Assembly: GCF_013466605.1 (NCBI RefSeq)
Contig: NZ_CP059162.1
Location: 4,836,001-4,900,000 of the forward strand
Reading direction: 5' to 3'
Length of the DNA stretch: 64,000 nucleotides
Source of the DNA: Pseudomonas chlororaphis subsp. aurantiaca
GTDB lineage: Bacteria > Pseudomonadota > Gammaproteobacteria > Pseudomonadales > Pseudomonadaceae
Positions within the stretch are counted from its first letter, which is position 1; every line of letters begins with the position of its first letter. Below, in pieces: positions 37,839 through 48,017 of this stretch. The notes beneath the pieces were generated by a model that ran no database searches, was not told where the DNA came from, and saw nothing but the letters and a program-made list of their open reading frames with translations. Both the position numbers and the translations under genes were made by a program.

Positions 37839-38798
37839 ATACCTCAACCGGGTTGGTTTGATCCCTCTCGAATCCCCTATCATTGTACTATAAGGTCAAA
37901 TCGAACCTAGCCTTTTGATACCAGATGTCTACCCTCCGTCCTGGAGACCCAGCCCAACAGCACAATGCCACTATTTGCAACAAAATACAGGCAGTCCTTA
38001 CCGCAAAGACAGAGCCAGAGTTACAGCCTACCGATATTATCACCCTCTGAAACAAACGAAAAACTTACCCAGTTAAATTGCAGCATCCTCAATGAGCCAT
38101 ACAGAAAAAATCTAGCAGCCGTGGCTACAGCAAAAAAGGCCAGTGTTACTTAATACTAAGTTATGGGACAACCCAATTTAAACCCTATCTGTTTTTTCAT
38201 ATCAACGGAATGCACCTTAAATTTTTTATAAACCATCAACCTTATTCAAGCTATGGTAAAAAAATAATACACCCCCACAAAAAATAGAAAGATTAATTCT
38301 CAGGACTTTCTCGAAGCCACCTAATACCGAAGACACTCTTAATTTCAGACAAAGACAATATAGAACAGCATATCAAAATACCGCACAATTACACTTCAAA
38401 ACATTCAAACCAATAGGAAATCATTACAATCAGCTTTCCCGTTAGCATCAAAAAAACGATACTCTCGACCAAGGCAGGAAATCACCACTCAAGCGCTGCA
38501 TTACCCACTGAAGAGCGGTCACCCGATGCTATGAGCACAATAGGAATGACTGGCCCTCAAAAGCTCCTATATATGAAACTATCACATATGACTACTGCTT
38601 TGAATCAAAGCGAATTATGGTATGAGAATGCATAGTTAGATTACGCAAATAGGAGGCTTAATTTGATGTTGCGCTAAGATCTTTCTGGGGCCATCCATCT
38701 CATGATGAAATCATGGGTATAGCGTCAGACTGCAACTGGAAGGATTAAATATAAATGCAATGGATCGCTTATGCTGGGTATGCGGTAGTATATACTTA
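37839..38798. other. 960-base AT-rich gap inside the O-antigen locus
   Basis: Base composition falls far below the surroundings. No reading frame longer than about 60 codons looks coding, and I could not match any translation to a glycosyltransferase, flippase or transposase. The right end of the gap must hold nothing needed by wbpL (which ends there), and the left end should hold the wbpM promoter. A small palindrome catgat-gaa-atcatg lies at 38701-38715. Confidence 0.6.
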
Positions 38799-39824
38799 TC
38801 AAGCTTGGTTACTATCCTCCAGTGCGCCAGCATTGAATACATAACCAAGAACAAATAAAGGAAAATACGCTAACAACATACCTTCAACTCCATGCAAGCC
38901 TCCCTTAGCTACAATAACTGCCCATGGAGTCAGCCACACAATGTTTATAACCGCAACGCTATATGTAACGACTTTATGACTAGAAAAACGACGCGATGCA
39001 TATTGATAAGCATGGCTTCGATGAGCTTGAAATACTTTATCTCCACGAGCAAATCGCCTAATCAATGTCCAAGTGGCATCGACGATAAATACCCCTAGCA
39101 AAATCATCCAACTCCAGAATATTTCAGGAACTATCCAGGCCGCCTGAAGCGCTAACCCTCCTAGAAGAAAACCAAGGAAGCCACTCCCCGCATCACCCAT
39201 GAAAATCCGCGCCGGGGGGAAGTTCCAGCAAAGAAAGCCTGCCACTGAGGCTGCCAGAATCAGCGGCATCCAGATCAGCTCAGCGACCCCGCCAAGCCAA
39301 TAAACCAGACAAATTCCCAGGCAAGCGCTGATCGCTTCGACACTGGCCAAACCATCAATGCCATCCATGAAATTATAAAGATTAAGCATCCAGACCAGAT
39401 AGACCAGGGCCAAAACATTACCAAACCACCCCAGATCAAGTATGACTCCAAAGATCGACATTGGTGGGAGACCGTTTAGCCAAAACAGCCCCCATACCGC
39501 CGCAATGAAGTGCCCCAGCAGTCGCCATTTGGCAACGATATGCCCATGGTCATCGGCGAAACCAATCACCGCAACAAGTAGACCGGAGCCCAGAAGGCCA
39601 TACAATACGGCAAAGCTCAGCAGGTTGAGGCTAGTAAGAATGGGAAGCGCCAGCACAAAGGCGACAACGATTGCCACCCCCCCACCACGAGGCGTAGGGA
39701 TTGAGTGAGAACTGCGCTCGTTGGGTATATCCATCAAACTCTTAGCCAGAGCGTAACGTCGCAGGACGAGTGTCAGTACACAAGAAGTTGAAAATACCGC
39801 AAGTAGCAGCCACCAAAAAATCAT
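38799..39824 (-). CDS. wbpL: WbpL/WecA-like glycosyl-1-phosphate transferase (MraY family)
   Basis: A 341-residue inner-membrane enzyme with about ten segments that starts lipid-linked O-antigen synthesis by transferring a sugar phosphate to undecaprenyl phosphate. Family motifs are ERSSHSIPTPRGGGVAI, GFADDHG, NLYNFMDGIDGLAS, FMGDAGSGFLGF and the HRSHAYQ loop. Its ATG overlaps the stop of the epimerase gene by four bases. Confidence 0.92.
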   Translation of the reverse strand: MIFWWLLLAVFSTSCVLTLVLRRYALAKSLMDIPNERSSHSIPTPRGGGVAIVVAFVLALPILTSLNLLSFAVLYGLLGSGLLVAVIGFADDHGHIVAKWRLLGHFIAAVWGLFWLNGLPPMSIFGVILDLGWFGNVLALVYLVWMLNLYNFMDGIDGLASVEAISACLGICLVYWLGGVAELIWMPLILAASVAGFLCWNFPPARIFMGDAGSGFLGFLLGGLALQAAWIVPEIFWSWMILLGVFIVDATWTLIRRFARGDKVFQAHRSHAYQYASRRFSSHKVVTYSVAVINIVWLTPWAVIVAKGGLHGVEGMLLAYFPLFVLGYVFNAGALEDSNQA

Positions 39825-40783
39825 TTCACTTGTTTATCCAGATAATGGCTAGCAGTCTGCCGCATAGCTTTGTCCATATTAATGGGAGGAGTCCACCCCA
39901 ACAACTCGCGGTTCTTGCTGATATCAACCTGCAACGACCCACATATTCGCTGGGCAACGGCTTGTTTCCCCAGTATTGAAGCTGCCAGTTTCAATAGAGA
40001 CTCAGGCAGCCACAGCAATTGGGCATTTTTGCCCAACGCCTTGGCCAGACGTCGCAACAATTGGGTTGTAGATAAGCATTCACCGTCGCAGACTAAAAAA
40101 GTGTGATTCGCAGCAGCAGGATGATCGATGCAAGTAACTACCAAGTCTACCAAGTTTCCGATTGCCACCAGACTCCGCTGGTTACGAATCGCACCCAATG
40201 GCAATGGTATACCTCTATTGAGCCAACTTAGCATACTCAGGAAGTTAGCTTTGACTCCCGGCCCATAGACCAATGGCGGGCGGATGATCACCACCTCCAT
40301 GCCAGTCTCTTGACCAAGCTTTCTCAAGGCTTCCTCCGCTTCGTGCTTGGACACGCTATAAGGATCAACTGGGGCCGGAGAATCATCGGCTTTAAACGAT
40401 TTGCCCGGGATAGTGCTTTCACCGTTGACCTTGATAGAACTGATGAAGATGAAGCGCTTTACTCCTGATGCGGCAGCGCGCTGTGCCAGCCGGAAAGTCC
40501 CTTCCACGTTAATCTTGCGAAATTCAGCCAAAGCGTCCACCGCCGTTTCATTCATCACATGAACGCGGGCGGCAGCATGAATGATCGCATGTACATTATT
40601 TAATAAGGGCAAAGGCTTGGGGTTGGTCAGATCGAAGGTGGCTACCGAGCATAAGCCACACAGTCGCGTTACCCCTCGAGCCGCCGCGATTGGGGTGAAC
40701 TTCTTGTCCAGTAATAGACGAAAGACTACCGCTTCACCGACAAACCCATTTGCCCCTGTCACCAATACCTTTAGGGTTGTCAT
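39821..40783 (-). CDS. NAD-dependent sugar epimerase/dehydratase (WbpV-like)
   Basis: A 320-residue extended SDR. It has the cofactor motif TGANGFVGEAV, HAAARVHVM, SSIKVNGE and the catalytic YSVSK. It likely epimerises or reduces the 4-keto sugar made by WbpM, as in O-antigen loci that carry wbpV-wbpL-wbpM in this order; the sugar is not certain. Start and stop overlap the neighbours by four bases each (ATGA), so the three genes are one operon. Confidence 0.88.
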   Translation of the reverse strand: MTTLKVLVTGANGFVGEAVVFRLLLDKKFTPIAAARGVTRLCGLCSVATFDLTNPKPLPLLNNVHAIIHAAARVHVMNETAVDALAEFRKINVEGTFRLAQRAAASGVKRFIFISSIKVNGESTIPGKSFKADDSPAPVDPYSVSKHEAEEALRKLGQETGMEVVIIRPPLVYGPGVKANFLSMLSWLNRGIPLPLGAIRNQRSLVAIGNLVDLVVTCIDHPAAANHTFLVCDGECLSTTQLLRRLAKALGKNAQLLWLPESLLKLAASILGKQAVAQRICGSLQVDISKNRELLGWTPPINMDKAMRQTASHYLDKQVK

Positions 40784-41703
40784 TGCGTTTTATTCCCTAT
40801 CAACGCAGTGGCCCAGCAGATAAAAAAGAAAAATACCTTGTCGCGGACCCGGCGTCGGCATTTCCAAGCGCTGAAGGACAACTTGATCAGTTGCCGGCGT
40901 CGCAACTGCAACCAAGTTTTCACGAACGGATCGGCACCCTGCCCCACCAGACGAGCTATCAGTTGTACTTGATTGAACCACCAACCGTCATGAATGGTTT
41001 TATAGCGAGCTATCAATGGGCTCAACCCAGTATTGGCACCAACCTGATTACGCTCGTGCTGGCGATAGTCCATTGATGGTACGAGATCGATGAACCAGCG
41101 GTAACCATGGCTACGAGCAAAGGCATAGCAGTACCAGTCATGTAAGCTGACATCCTGCAGTGGCTGCCAGTTTGCGAGCATCGAAGCCTTCAACGGCCCC
41201 ACAAGGCTTTGGCTCATTACGTAAGTACAGCCGGGGCCGGCCGCTTCAAACAGAAAGTCCCAGGCAACCTGAGGCTGCGCTTTATCCAGCAGAAGAGTTC
41301 TGCCGTCTGGCCAAAAGGCAGTGACGTTGCTGGAGTAGGCATCCACATGATGGGTTTGAAGCACCCGGGTTGCACGCCGCAGTTTGTCCGAATGCCAAAC
41401 GTCATCCTGATCGGCAAAGGCGATGAAATCGTACCCTTCAAAATCGACATCGCGGATCAGCCTGAAGAAATTACGCGAGGCGCCACCAAAGCTGCCAGCA
41501 TCCGGCAGCACGACAACGCGAGGATGTTCCGCAGCATAGAGCGCGCACCAAGCTTCTGTTCCGTCAGTAGAAGGGTCAATACTTATGTAGATGGTTATAT
41601 CGACTGCTGATTGACCAAGGATCGAGACCAACTGTTCTTCGATCCACTGCATGCCATTATAGGCAGCCAGCAAAACTGCGATCTTAGGATATTTCACCGA
41701 CAT
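40780..41703 (-). CDS. Family 2 glycosyltransferase (rhamnosyltransferase-like)
   Basis: A 307-residue GT-A enzyme. The nucleotide-binding start is VLLAAYNGMQWIEEQLVSILGQS, the metal motif DQDD lies in FADQDDVWHSDKL, and an acceptor-side HDWY occurs at about 185. The C terminus is basic and hydrophobic (RVRDKVFFFFICW) and may touch the membrane. The donor sugar is unknown. It is the first gene of the wbpV/wbpL-like operon. Confidence 0.88.
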   Translation of the reverse strand: MSVKYPKIAVLLAAYNGMQWIEEQLVSILGQSAVDITIYISIDPSTDGTEAWCALYAAEHPRVVVLPDAGSFGGASRNFFRLIRDVDFEGYDFIAFADQDDVWHSDKLRRATRVLQTHHVDAYSSNVTAFWPDGRTLLLDKAQPQVAWDFLFEAAGPGCTYVMSQSLVGPLKASMLANWQPLQDVSLHDWYCYAFARSHGYRWFIDLVPSMDYRQHERNQVGANTGLSPLIARYKTIHDGWWFNQVQLIARLVGQGADPFVKTWLQLRRRQLIKLSFSAWKCRRRVRDKVFFFFICWATALIGNKTQ

Positions 41704-42050
41704 ATCATTCCTACTTGTACCAACTGAACCTTACTATTCGAAAAGATGAAACGCTCAATTCAGCGCAAGTTATGAATGACTACAGAGCCGATAAATTCAG
41801 CTGCATTGGTTACTAGAGTTTTCACGCGACACCATACCCTTGAGCTGACAACAGAACCACCTTAATAGCACCGTCTTATCCATGAATGCAGGATATACCA
41901 CCGAATCAGTCTGCTATGAAATAGCCCATTTGGATAGGTATCGTAATCACTCACTATCTGTGCAAACGCTACATTTTACATTTAGAAGGTCTTACAAGGA
42001 TATGGTTAATCTCACGCAACAAAAAGGAGCGAGCCGTGCCGCCAATCCAG
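41704..42050. other. Gene-free AT-rich stretch upstream of the glycosyltransferase
   Basis: This 347-base gap should contain the promoter of the O-antigen operon. An open frame on the plus strand (41882-42079) has no ribosome site and unconvincing codon use. In PAO1 the chain-length regulator wzz lies around here; no trace of it was seen. Confidence 0.5.
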
Positions 42051-42290
42051 TTAGACCAAGCGCCTACGCCGCCCTCTAATAGCAAAGCCAACTAGCCAAC
42101 CCAACAGCGGACCGATTAGCATGCCAAACAATAAGGCAGTGATTGCGACCAACGATACCGGAAGCTGTGGCCCAACCCAGCCAAGGAATAACAAAGAGAC
42201 GGATTGCTGATTCTCAAGCACAAAAGCAAGGATCGCCAGAACAAGCAAAAGAATAAGCGCCACGAGAAGTACACGCTTGAGATTACGCAT
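42051..42290 (-). CDS. LapA (DUF1049) family small membrane protein
   Basis: A 79-residue inner-membrane protein with two helices (about 7-27 and 43-68). It has the hallmark FVLENQQSVSLLFLGW between them and a basic C terminus. LapA in E. coli helps regulate lipopolysaccharide assembly with LapB; no lapB gene follows here. It lies 24 bases downstream of ihfB and is likely co-transcribed. Confidence 0.88.
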   Translation of the reverse strand: MRNLKRVLLVALILLLVLAILAFVLENQQSVSLLFLGWVGPQLPVSLVAITALLFGMLIGPLLGWLVGFAIRGRRRRLV

Positions 42291-42314
42291 GAACCGCCCC
42301 TTGAACCGACCTGG

Positions 42315-42611
42315 TCAAAGCCCTTCCTCCTCATCTTCGTTCACACGATCGCGCAGCTCTTTGCCTGGCTTGAAATGCGGAACGAACTTGCCATCGAGAC
42401 TGACAGACTGACCAGTCTTCGGGTTACGCCCGACACGCGGTGCACGATAGTGCAGAGAAAAGCTACCAAAGCCCCGAATCTCAATACGATCTCCGGTTGC
42501 CAGGCACTGGGACATTTGCTCAAGCATGGTCTTGATGGCCAGCTCCACATCCTTGGATGAGAGTAGCCCTTGATGGGTGACAATTCGTTCGATCAACTCC
42601 GACTTCGTCAT
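42315..42611 (-). CDS. ihfB: Integration host factor subunit beta
   Basis: A 98-residue DNA-bending protein. It begins [30 protein letters not shown] and has the beta-arm [25 protein letters not shown] with the intercalating proline region, and an acidic C-terminal tail. It pairs with IhfA. It is separated from rpsA by a small lipoprotein gene and the rpsA terminator. Confidence 0.97.
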   Translation of the reverse strand: MTKSELIERIVTHQGLLSSKDVELAIKTMLEQMSQCLATGDRIEIRGFGSFSLHYRAPRVGRNPKTGQSVSLDGKFVPHFKPGKELRDRVNEDEEEGL

Positions 42612-42794
42612 ATTTTTCCCTTCTTTTTCAAGCAGCTAGATAAGCGCTTCAAAGGTTTTAGCACGACCGAGGGATTTTGAACAGCCCAAGCATTGACTTA
42701 TCTCGCCCCTTGCGAAAACGCCACAAACGAAGGCATTCAACAGCGCACGAAACGAAAACCCTGCAGCGATTTGACCTCCCACCACGCCATTCTA

Positions 42795-43076
42795 CTAGCG
42801 GCATATGACAAGCATGGTTCGCGTGAGGTAACCCGCAGGATTCCAGCCAAAGGGATAGTCACCCTCCTCGTCCTTGGCATCACTGGACCTGGTGATGACT
42901 TTGTAGCCATCCCCCTTGCATTCACGCTCAGCGCGCTTGTAGCACTTATCCCATCCAGCCCCAAGACCGGAGCAGTCGATCTCGATGCCACTGACACCAC
43001 GGACCGCATGGACCTTGGCATTGGTCGTACAACCCACCAAGACTAGAACCGTAAAAACCACGAGGAGATTTTTCAT
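42795..43076 (-). CDS. Hypothetical lipoprotein between rpsA and ihfB
   Basis: A 93-residue protein with a signal peptide and lipobox LVGC (Cys at about 16). The mature part has four more cysteines (IDCSG, DKCYK, RECKG, VICR) and resembles small secreted lipoproteins of unknown role. The ribosome site is AAGGAAG. Its coding bias is weaker than that of its neighbours, and it interrupts the otherwise conserved rpsA-ihfB neighbourhood. Confidence 0.75.
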   Translation of the reverse strand: MKNLLVVFTVLVLVGCTTNAKVHAVRGVSGIEIDCSGLGAGWDKCYKRAERECKGDGYKVITRSSDAKDEEGDYPFGWNPAGYLTRTMLVICR

Positions 43077-43233
43077 CTACTTCCTTATACCGGGCAATCG
43101 CCCCACCTTCATTCAGCTCAAGCAAGCCTGGCCCTGAATAGGTTATTGATCCGCTTAAGAAAATAGACACTCGAATGACTCTATTGGTTTCCCTTCCCCT
43201 GATAGAAGCAAGCCAAACCCCAAATCTCAGACA

Positions 43234-43262
43234 CAAAAAAGGGCGACCGAAGTCGCCCTTTT
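43234..43262 (-). terminator. Rho-independent terminator of rpsA
   Basis: The arms aagggcgac/gtcgccctt are followed on the minus strand by six T. Confidence 0.9.
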
Positions 43263-43279
43263 CTATGGCCTGACAGAAC

Positions 43280-44974
43280 TTAGTTCTGCTTTTCCATCTG
43301 TGCACGCAGCAGGTCGCCCAGAGTGGTAGGACCAGCAGCGATATCCGAAGCGGCTGGCTTGTCGCGCAGGCTCTGGATAGCTTCTTTCTCGTCTTCAACG
43401 TCTTTCGACTTGATCGAGAGCTGGATTACACGGCTCTTACGGTCAACGCTGATGATCTTGGCTTCAACTTCTTCGCCTTCTTTCAGGACGTTACGAGCAT
43501 CTTCGATGCGATCACGGCTGATTTCGGAGGCTTTCAGAGTCGCTTCGATATCGTTGGCCAGGGTGATGATGGCGCCTTTGGCGTCAACTTCTTTTACAAC
43601 ACCCTTAACGATTGCACCCTTGTCGTTCTCTTGAACGTACTCGGAGAACGGATCGCTTTCCAGTTGCTTGATACCCAGGGAGATGCGCTCACGCTCTGGG
43701 TCAACCGACAGGATAACGGTGTCCAGCTCGTCGCCCTTCTTGAAGCGGCGTACGGCTTCTTCGCCCACTTCGTTCCAGGAGATATCGGACAGGTGAACCA
43801 GACCGTCGATGCCACCGTCCAGACCAATGAAGATACCGAAATCGGTGATCGACTTGATGGTGCCGGAGATTTTGTCGCCCTTGTTGAACTGGCCAGAGAA
43901 ATCTTCCCATGGGTTAGATTTGCACTGCTTGATGCCCAGGGAGATACGACGACGCTCTTCGTCGATGTCCAGAACCATAACTTCCACTTCGTCGCCGACT
44001 TGCACGACTTTCGAAGGATGGATGTTCTTGTTGGTCCAGTCCATTTCCGAAACGTGCACCAGACCTTCAACGCCTTCTTCCAGCTCAGCGAAGCAGCCGT
44101 AGTCGGTCAGGTTGGTTACACGAGCGGTAACGCGAGTGCTTTCTGGGTAACGGGCTTTGATAGCAACCCATGGATCTTCGCCCAGTTGCTTCAGGCCCAG
44201 GGAAACACGATTGCGCTCGCGATCGTACTTCAGAACCTTGACATCGATCTCGTCGCCAACGTTGACGATTTCGGAAGGATGCTTGATACGCTTCCAAGCC
44301 ATGTCGGTGATGTGCAGCAGGCCATCGACGCCACCCAGATCGACGAATGCGCCGTAATCGGTGAGGTTTTTGACGATACCTTTGACTTGCTGACCTTCCT
44401 GCAGGGATTCCAGCAGAGCTTCACGCTCAGCGGAGTTCTCGGCTTCGAGGACGCTACGGCGGGAAACGACAACGTTGTTGCGCTTCTGGTCGAGTTTGAT
44501 GACTTTAAACTCGAGCTCTTTGCCTTCCAGGTGCGTGGTGTCGCGCACTGGACGGACGTCAACCAGAGAACCTGGCAGGAACGCACGGATGCCGTTAACG
44601 TCGACAGTGAAGCCGCCTTTAACCTTACCGTTGATAACGCCCTTGACCACTTCTTCGGCTGCGAAGGCTGCTTCCAGAACGATCCAGCATTCAGCGCGCT
44701 TGGCTTTTTCACGGGACAGCTTGGTTTCACCAAAGCCGTCTTCAACCGAATCCAGAGCAACGTGAACTTCATCACCAACATTGATGGACAGTTCGCCAGC
44801 ATCGTTGTAGAACTGCTCAAGCGGGATCAGCGCTTCAGACTTCAGACCAGCGTGAACGGTTACCCAACGCGCTTGGTAGTCGATGTCGACGATAACACCG
44901 GTGATGATGGAGCCTGCCTGAAGGTTCAGGGTTTTTAGGCTTTCTTCAAAGAGTTCCGCAAAGCTTTCGCTCAT
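43280..44974 (-). CDS. rpsA: 30S ribosomal protein S1
   Basis: A 564-residue RNA-binding protein with six S1 (OB-fold) repeats; the repeated signature is seen as [27 protein letters not shown] and [28 protein letters not shown]. It brings mRNA to the 30S subunit. The ATG at 44974 has AGGAATTAAA upstream; the longer frame enters the cmk-rpsA gap. It is the last gene of the aromatic/translation supraoperon. Confidence 0.98.
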   Translation of the reverse strand: MSESFAELFEESLKTLNLQAGSIITGVIVDIDYQARWVTVHAGLKSEALIPLEQFYNDAGELSINVGDEVHVALDSVEDGFGETKLSREKAKRAECWIVLEAAFAAEEVVKGVINGKVKGGFTVDVNGIRAFLPGSLVDVRPVRDTTHLEGKELEFKVIKLDQKRNNVVVSRRSVLEAENSAEREALLESLQEGQQVKGIVKNLTDYGAFVDLGGVDGLLHITDMAWKRIKHPSEIVNVGDEIDVKVLKYDRERNRVSLGLKQLGEDPWVAIKARYPESTRVTARVTNLTDYGCFAELEEGVEGLVHVSEMDWTNKNIHPSKVVQVGDEVEVMVLDIDEERRRISLGIKQCKSNPWEDFSGQFNKGDKISGTIKSITDFGIFIGLDGGIDGLVHLSDISWNEVGEEAVRRFKKGDELDTVILSVDPERERISLGIKQLESDPFSEYVQENDKGAIVKGVVKEVDAKGAIITLANDIEATLKASEISRDRIEDARNVLKEGEEVEAKIISVDRKSRVIQLSIKSKDVEDEKEAIQSLRDKPAASDIAAGPTTLGDLLRAQMEKQN

Positions 44975-45095
44975 TTTAATTCCTGTTGATAAGGGCGAAG
45001 AATACGCCCATCTGCCACATCCCAGACAATGTGGGTTACGTTCATATAAAAGAAGGACCGCAGGACTATGACTGGTCCCCTGCGCTCCTCCTTGG

Positions 45096-45785
45096 TCACC
45101 CGGCGATATCGCGGATGGCGATTTCACTCAAGATGCGTTCCAGCACCTGCTCGATGGACAACTCCGTGGAATCCAGCTGTATAGCGTCAACCGCCGGCTT
45201 GAGCGGGGCGACTGCTCGCTGGGTGTCACGCTCATCGCGCGCACGAATCTCATCTAGCAGACTCGACAGACTAACACCATCGACTTTTCCCTTCAACTGC
45301 AAGTAACGGCGACGCGCGCGCTCCTCGGCACTTGCAGTGAGAAATATCTTCAGGGGTGCATCGGGAAACACCACTGTCCCCATGTCACGCCCATCGGCCA
45401 CCAGCCCCGGCGGCTCCTGAAAAGCCCGCTGACGCTGCAGCAGCGCATCACGCACGGCCGGCAGCGCCGCGACCTGGGATGCCCAGGCCCCCACCTGCTC
45501 GTTGCGCAAATCGTCGGTGACGTCATCACCTTCCAGGATGATGCGTTGCGGATGACCTTCGGTCGCGCCGACGAACTGCACATCCAGATGAGCCGCCAAC
45601 AGTTTCAGCGATTCCTCATTGGTCAGGTCGACACCATGATTGCGCGCGGCAAAAGCCAGCAAACGGTACAAGGCACCGGAATCCAACAGACACCAACCCA
45701 GGCGCTTGGCCAGAATCCCGGCGATAGTGCCCTTGCCCGAGCCACTTGGCCCATCGATGGTGATGACTGGCGCCTTGATGTTCAC
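45096..45785 (-). CDS. cmk: Cytidylate kinase
   Basis: A 229-residue kinase that phosphorylates CMP and dCMP. It has the P-loop [10 protein letters not shown] near residue 10, the CMP-binding [12 protein letters not shown], and the LID region RRRYLQLK. The start is a GTG that overlaps the stop of the tyrA~aroA gene (GTGA), with GAGG upstream, so translation is coupled. Confidence 0.96.
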   Translation of the reverse strand: MNIKAPVITIDGPSGSGKGTIAGILAKRLGWCLLDSGALYRLLAFAARNHGVDLTNEESLKLLAAHLDVQFVGATEGHPQRIILEGDDVTDDLRNEQVGAWASQVAALPAVRDALLQRQRAFQEPPGLVADGRDMGTVVFPDAPLKIFLTASAEERARRRYLQLKGKVDGVSLSSLLDEIRARDERDTQRAVAPLKPAVDAIQLDSTELSIEQVLERILSEIAIRDIAG

Positions 45786-47989
45786 GACTGAGCCTCTTGC
45801 GCAACACGAATGCCGACCTGCGCGCATAGCGCGAGGAAGTTCGGAAAGGACGTGGCAACGTTGGCGCAGTCATGGATGCGGATTGGCGCATTGGCGCGCA
45901 ACGAGGCCACGCTGAAGGCCATGGCGATACGGTGATCGCCATGCCCGTGCACTTCGCCGCCGCCAATCTGGCTGCCATCAATGATGATACCGTCCGGCGT
46001 CGGCTCACACTTGACGCCCAGGGCCAGCAAGCCGTCGGCCATCACCTGGATGCGGTCGGACTCCTTGACCCGCAGCTCTTCGGCGCCACGCAGCACGGTC
46101 CGCCCTTCGGCGCAGGCTGCAGCAACGAACAGCACCGGGAATTCGTCGATCGCCAACGGGACCAACTCTTCCGGAATCTCGACCCCCTTAAGCTTCGCCG
46201 CGCGAACACGCAGGTCCGCCACAGGCTCGCCGCCGACTTCACGCTGGTTTTCCAGGCTGATATCAGCCCCCATCAGGCGCAGGATATCGATGACCCCGGT
46301 GCGAGTCGGGTTGATGCCAACGTGCTCGAGCACCAGCTCGGAACCTTCGGCGATGGACGCAGCCACCAGGAAGAAGGCCGCCGAGGAGATATCCGCAGGC
46401 ACCTCGATATGGGTCGCCTGCAGCTTGCCACCGGACTCGACCGAGGCCGTGGCGCCGTCGACCGCTACCGGGTAACCGAAGCCACGCAGCATGCGCTCGG
46501 TATGATCACGGGTTGGCGCAGGCTCAGTCACCGTGGTCTTGCCCTCGGCATACAGGCCAGCCAACAGCAGGCAGGACTTAACCTGGGCACTGGCCATTGG
46601 CATGGTGTAAGTCAGGCCCTTGAGCTTGTGACCACCACGGATGGTCATCGGCGGACGCCCTTCCGCGGCGGTTTCAATCACCGCCCCCATCTCGCGCAGC
46701 GGATTGGCTACGCGATTCATCGGACGCTTGGACAACGAGGCATCGCCCGTCAGCACGCTATCGAAACTCTGCGCAGCCAACAGGCCGGACAGCAGCCGCA
46801 TCGAGGTGCCGGAGTTGCCCAGGTAGATCGGGCCCGGAGCCGGCTTCAAGCCATGCAGGCCGACACCATGGATGGTCACGCGACCATGGTGCGGGCCTTC
46901 GATCACCACGCCCATGTCACGGAAAGCCTGCAGCGTCGCCAGGGCGTCCTCGCCCTCGAGGAAGCCTTCGACTTCGGTAGTACCTTCAGCCAGGGAGCCG
47001 AGCATGATCGAACGGTGAGAAATCGACTTGTCGCCTGGTACACGAATCCGCCCAGTCAGGCGGCCACCAGGATTTGCCAGGAAAATCAGGTTATTGGAGT
47101 TCATAGCGTCCACATAGGCCCGACGGGCCAGGATTTTACTGAAATGCTCGCGAGCAACCCGGGCGCGAGTGAATACGCCCAACAACTGGTGCCCATCCCC
47201 TGCATCGACCGCGTCGCGCAAGGCGTCGAGGTCATTGCGAAATGTATCGAGTGTGCGCAGGACAGCTTCGCGATTGGCGAGGAAGATGTCGTGCCACATG
47301 ACCGGGTCACTACCGGCGATTCTCGTGAAATCACGGAAACCGCCCGCAGCGTAGCGGAAGATGTCCAGATTTTCACTGCGCTTGGCCAACGAATCGACCA
47401 GACCGAATGCCAGCAAGTGCGGCAGATGACTGGTCGCCGCCAGCACTTCATCGTGGCGCTCGACCTGCATGTGCTCGACATCGGCCCCCAGCTCTCGCCA
47501 GAGCTTGTCGACCACCGCCAGCGCTGCCGGGTCGGTCTGCTCCAGCGGCGTCAGGATCACCTTGTGGCGACGGAACAACTGGCCATTGGCGGCCTCCACC
47601 CCACTCTGCTCGGAACCGGCGATCGGATGCCCCGGGACGAAGCGCGGTGGCATGCTGCCAAAAGCCTCGGTCGCCGCCCGCACTACATTGCCCTTGGCAC
47701 TGCCGACATCGGTCAGGATCGCCTGCCCCAGATCCATGCCGGCCAGAATCGCCAGTAGCTTTTCCATGGCCAGAATCGGTACCGCCAGCTGGATCACGTC
47801 AGCGCCCTGGCACGCCAGCGCCAGGTCTTCTTCACAGCGATCCACCACACCCAGCTCAACGGCCAGCTTGCGCGATTGCGGGTCGAGATCGACGCCGACA
47901 ACCTCGCGGCATACGCCACTTTCACGCAGGCCCTTGGCAAAGGAACCGCCGATCAGTCCCAGACCGACCACCACCAGGCGACCGATCAT
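45782..47989 (-). CDS. aroA: Bifunctional prephenate dehydrogenase / EPSP synthase (TyrA-AroA fusion)
   Basis: A 735-residue fused enzyme of tyrosine and shikimate biosynthesis. The N-terminal domain (about 1-290) is a TyrA-type dehydrogenase with [15 protein letters not shown] and [16 protein letters not shown]. The C-terminal domain (about 300-735) is 5-enolpyruvylshikimate-3-phosphate synthase with [30 protein letters not shown] and the catalytic region near RVKESDRI. The ATG at 47989 gives the known Pseudomonas length, though its ribosome site is weak and it lies 28 bases after hisC. Confidence 0.95.
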   Translation of the reverse strand: MIGRLVVVGLGLIGGSFAKGLRESGVCREVVGVDLDPQSRKLAVELGVVDRCEEDLALACQGADVIQLAVPILAMEKLLAILAGMDLGQAILTDVGSAKGNVVRAATEAFGSMPPRFVPGHPIAGSEQSGVEAANGQLFRRHKVILTPLEQTDPAALAVVDKLWRELGADVEHMQVERHDEVLAATSHLPHLLAFGLVDSLAKRSENLDIFRYAAGGFRDFTRIAGSDPVMWHDIFLANREAVLRTLDTFRNDLDALRDAVDAGDGHQLLGVFTRARVAREHFSKILARRAYVDAMNSNNLIFLANPGGRLTGRIRVPGDKSISHRSIMLGSLAEGTTEVEGFLEGEDALATLQAFRDMGVVIEGPHHGRVTIHGVGLHGLKPAPGPIYLGNSGTSMRLLSGLLAAQSFDSVLTGDASLSKRPMNRVANPLREMGAVIETAAEGRPPMTIRGGHKLKGLTYTMPMASAQVKSCLLLAGLYAEGKTTVTEPAPTRDHTERMLRGFGYPVAVDGATASVESGGKLQATHIEVPADISSAAFFLVAASIAEGSELVLEHVGINPTRTGVIDILRLMGADISLENQREVGGEPVADLRVRAAKLKGVEIPEELVPLAIDEFPVLFVAAACAEGRTVLRGAEELRVKESDRIQVMADGLLALGVKCEPTPDGIIIDGSQIGGGEVHGHGDHRIAMAFSVASLRANAPIRIHDCANVATSFPNFLALCAQVGIRVAQEAQS

Positions 47990-48017
47990 AGGCACCGCAG
48001 GTTGCACTGGAATGACA

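Noticed and set aside
37965..38153. 62-codon open frame in the O-antigen gap
   Set aside because: It lacks a ribosome site and a plausible protein composition, in a region of generally poor coding signal.
38701..38715. Small palindrome catgat-gaa-atcatg as an operator or IS remnant
   Set aside because: Six-base arms are expected by chance in AT-rich sequence and nothing else supports it.
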